This document shows, piece after piece, positions 6,631 to 7,684 of a stretch of DNA of 7,684 bases (positions within the stretch are counted from its first letter, which is position 1; every line of letters starts with the position of its first letter). Origin of the DNA: Saprospirales bacterium (GTDB lineage Bacteria; Bacteroidota; Bacteroidia; Chitinophagales; Saprospiraceae); assembly GCA_024642645.1 (NCBI GenBank), contig JAHEAS010000145.1:1-7684 (forward strand), in the 5' to 3' direction. The position numbers and the translations under genes were made by a program. The notes under the pieces were generated by a model. The model saw nothing but the letters and a program-made list of their open reading frames with translations. It did not search any database and was not told where the DNA came from.

Positions 6631-6893
6631 TAACGCTGGCAGGGTTTTGAACCCTATCCATTACCCACAGAATAATTTGCTGACAATCAGGGGCATAGCC
6701 CCGACCCCGTTTGTAGAAAATGGTCAATAAAAGGTGTCAAAGGGGCGTAGCCCCGGCACGGATTCAATCAAGAGTGATTGTGCCGGGGCTATGCCCCTCA
6801 AAAATGTGATGATTTGCATATCTACAAACGGGGTCGGGGCTACGCCCCTATTCTGTGGGTAATCAACAGGGTTTTGAACCCTGCCAGTGTTTA
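6631..6893. repeat. Nested ~260-bp palindromic element, MITE- or REP-like
   Basis: Five pairs of arms nest in order: 6632-6646 with 6877-6891; 6660-6674 with 6849-6863 (perfect, 15 bp); 6690-6717 with 6821-6848 (27 of 28); 6741-6758 with 6781-6798 (one G-T wobble); and 6765-6770 with 6775-6780 around a four-base loop. The 13-base core GGGGC[AG]TAGCCCC occurs four times (6690, 6742, 6785, 6836, the last two inverted). AGGGTTTTGAACCCT occurs twice (6641, 6868). The left arm carries an extra 15 bases at 6675-6689. CCCGA occurs just outside both ends (6626-6630 and 6895-6899), a possible target-site duplication with one extra base on the right. The short open frame inside (6724-6921, minus) is only the repeat read through. 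The rest of the gap (6533-6630 and 6894-6951) holds only the weak promoter candidate. Confidence 0.88.
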
Positions 6894-6951
6894 CCCCGAA
6901 AATGATGATATTATTCTTCAAAAGGTACTTCGTAATTTGTGTTAAAATTAA

Positions 6952-7684
6952 TCATTCCACCAAAATCTTAGCAACAGAAAGGCCTAGTTTTCCACTGAAT
7001 TTGGCAAAATAGACCCCTGGCAGAAGGTTGGGCAAAGTGACTGCATCCGAATCTTCCACCAGCACCTGCCGCACTTGCCTGCCCGTCATATCGTAGAGTA
7101 GAATGTTGCCGTTTGTTTTTTGGTCAAAAACCAGCCTTGCGCTGCCCATGCCGGGTGAAGGTATCTGTTTGAAAAAAAGCGGTGGCGGCTCGTTCTGGGT
7201 ATCCAATCCGCTCGTCCCAAACTCCATCTCGTCAAATGGAACAGTATGCTCGAACCTCACCGAATTCGCCAAGTCAATTGCTGAAAAACTGACCGTTTTG
7301 CCCGCCCAGTCTATCTCGACCAGTCCCGTGTTCGGTTGACCATAAACCTTGCCCGGCACCCGGTTTTGGTTGCCCTCCGGCGGCCATGATTCACTGATGC
7401 CACTGGAGGTGAAATCATAAAGTGGGTACATGCCGGGGTCGTCGTCGAGGCGGGAGACTTCGGAATAGTGCATGTCCCCGGAGACGAGGAACAGGTGCTC
7501 GGCCCCCGTTTCCTTCACCAGTTCCTGAAACTTTTTCCGCTCGTGCGGGAACAGCCGCCAGCTCTCAAACCCGTGGTAGCTGCTCGAAAATTGGACACTG
7601 GATGCCACCAAACGCAGGTCGGCAGGCTGCTCCAGCACCGTTTTCAGCCAAGCCCACTGTGCTGGACCGATTATCGTGCGGAAG
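6952..7684 (-). CDS. PhoD-like phosphatase with T9SS type A sorting domain, 5' end cut by window edge
   Basis: The frame is open from the right edge to TGA at 6952-6954 and gives the last 243 residues; the signal peptide and most of the catalytic domain lie beyond the window. The visible part shows PhoD/alkaline phosphatase D features: GPAQWAWLKTVL at 6-17, LVASSVQFSSSYHGFESW at 25-42, FPHERKKFQEL at 45-55 and the metal-site motif SGDMHYSE at 68-75 (Asp70, His72). A linker (about 140-170) leads to a C-terminal T9SS type A domain at about 172-243 containing ILLYDMTGRQVRQV and LPGVYFAKF. PhoD enzymes are metal-dependent phosphomonoesterases or phosphodiesterases that release phosphate outside the cytoplasm; the exact substrate cannot be told from this fragment. 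A GTG at 7638 lies inside the conserved domain and is not the start. No separate terminator is seen; the palindrome at 6631-6893 could serve as one. Confidence 0.92.
   Translation of the reverse strand, partial: FRTIIGPAQWAWLKTVLEQPADLRLVASSVQFSSSYHGFESWRLFPHERKKFQELVKETGAEHLFLVSGDMHYSEVSRLDDDPGMYPLYDFTSSGISESWPPEGNQNRVPGKVYGQPNTGLVEIDWAGKTVSFSAIDLANSVRFEHTVPFDEMEFGTSGLDTQNEPPPLFFKQIPSPGMGSARLVFDQKTNGNILLYDMTGRQVRQVLVEDSDAVTLPNLLPGVYFAKFSGKLGLSVAKILVE

Noticed and set aside
6724..6921. 65-codon minus-strand open frame
   Set aside because: It lies almost wholly inside the nested palindrome; its repeated peptide (RGVAPTPF-like, RGIAPAQS) is the repeat unit translated.
6952..7638. GTG at 7638 as the start of a 228-residue protein
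   Set aside because: The frame stays open to the window edge and the upstream codons continue the PhoD-like motif GPAQWAWL, so the gene is truncated by the window.

Overview
The window looks like chromosomal DNA from a member of the Bacteroidota, probably a Saprospira/Chitinophaga-type environmental lineage. That placement is inferred. The evidence is two secreted proteins ending in type A C-terminal sorting domains of the type IX secretion system (T9SS), -7 promoter boxes matching the Bacteroidota TAnnTTTG consensus, A/T-rich leaders without clear Shine-Dalgarno sites, and an FtsK with a GATGQGKS Walker A motif. No tRNA, rRNA, CRISPR array or transposase gene was seen.

Layout from left to right. 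(1) Positions 1-980, minus strand: the N-terminal ~326 codons of a FadH-like 2,4-dienoyl-CoA reductase, cut off by the left edge. (2) Positions 981-1212: a divergent intergenic region with a candidate promoter on each strand and an imperfect duplication of the leader and start of the next gene. (3) Positions 1213-1647, plus strand: a small cysteine-containing, acidic-tailed lipoprotein of unknown function. It converges on ftsK, with a strong hairpin terminator at 1696-1725. (4) Positions 1771-4278, minus: complete ftsK, starting at GTG. (5) Positions 4279-4495: an ftsK promoter candidate and a long imperfect inverted repeat. (6) Positions 4496-5200, minus: complete radC. (7) Positions 5201-5314: an intrinsic terminator. 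(8) Positions 5315-6532, minus: a 405-residue secreted protein of three ~100-residue modules plus a T9SS sorting domain. (9) Positions 6533-6951: a 419-bp gene-free region dominated by a ~260-bp nested palindrome that resembles a miniature mobile or REP-like element. (10) Positions 6952-7684, minus: the C-terminal 243 residues of a PhoD-like phosphatase with its own T9SS sorting domain, cut off by the right edge.

The left two thirds is mostly housekeeping: fatty-acid oxidation, chromosome segregation at division and the widespread RadC family. The right third is an exported set: a PhoD-like phosphatase and a modular surface or secreted protein, both predicted T9SS clients on the same strand, separated by the palindromic element. 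I see no clear multi-gene novel system. The least explained items are the three-module DW[IV]GIY / HLFCCDGYN protein and the nested palindromic element.
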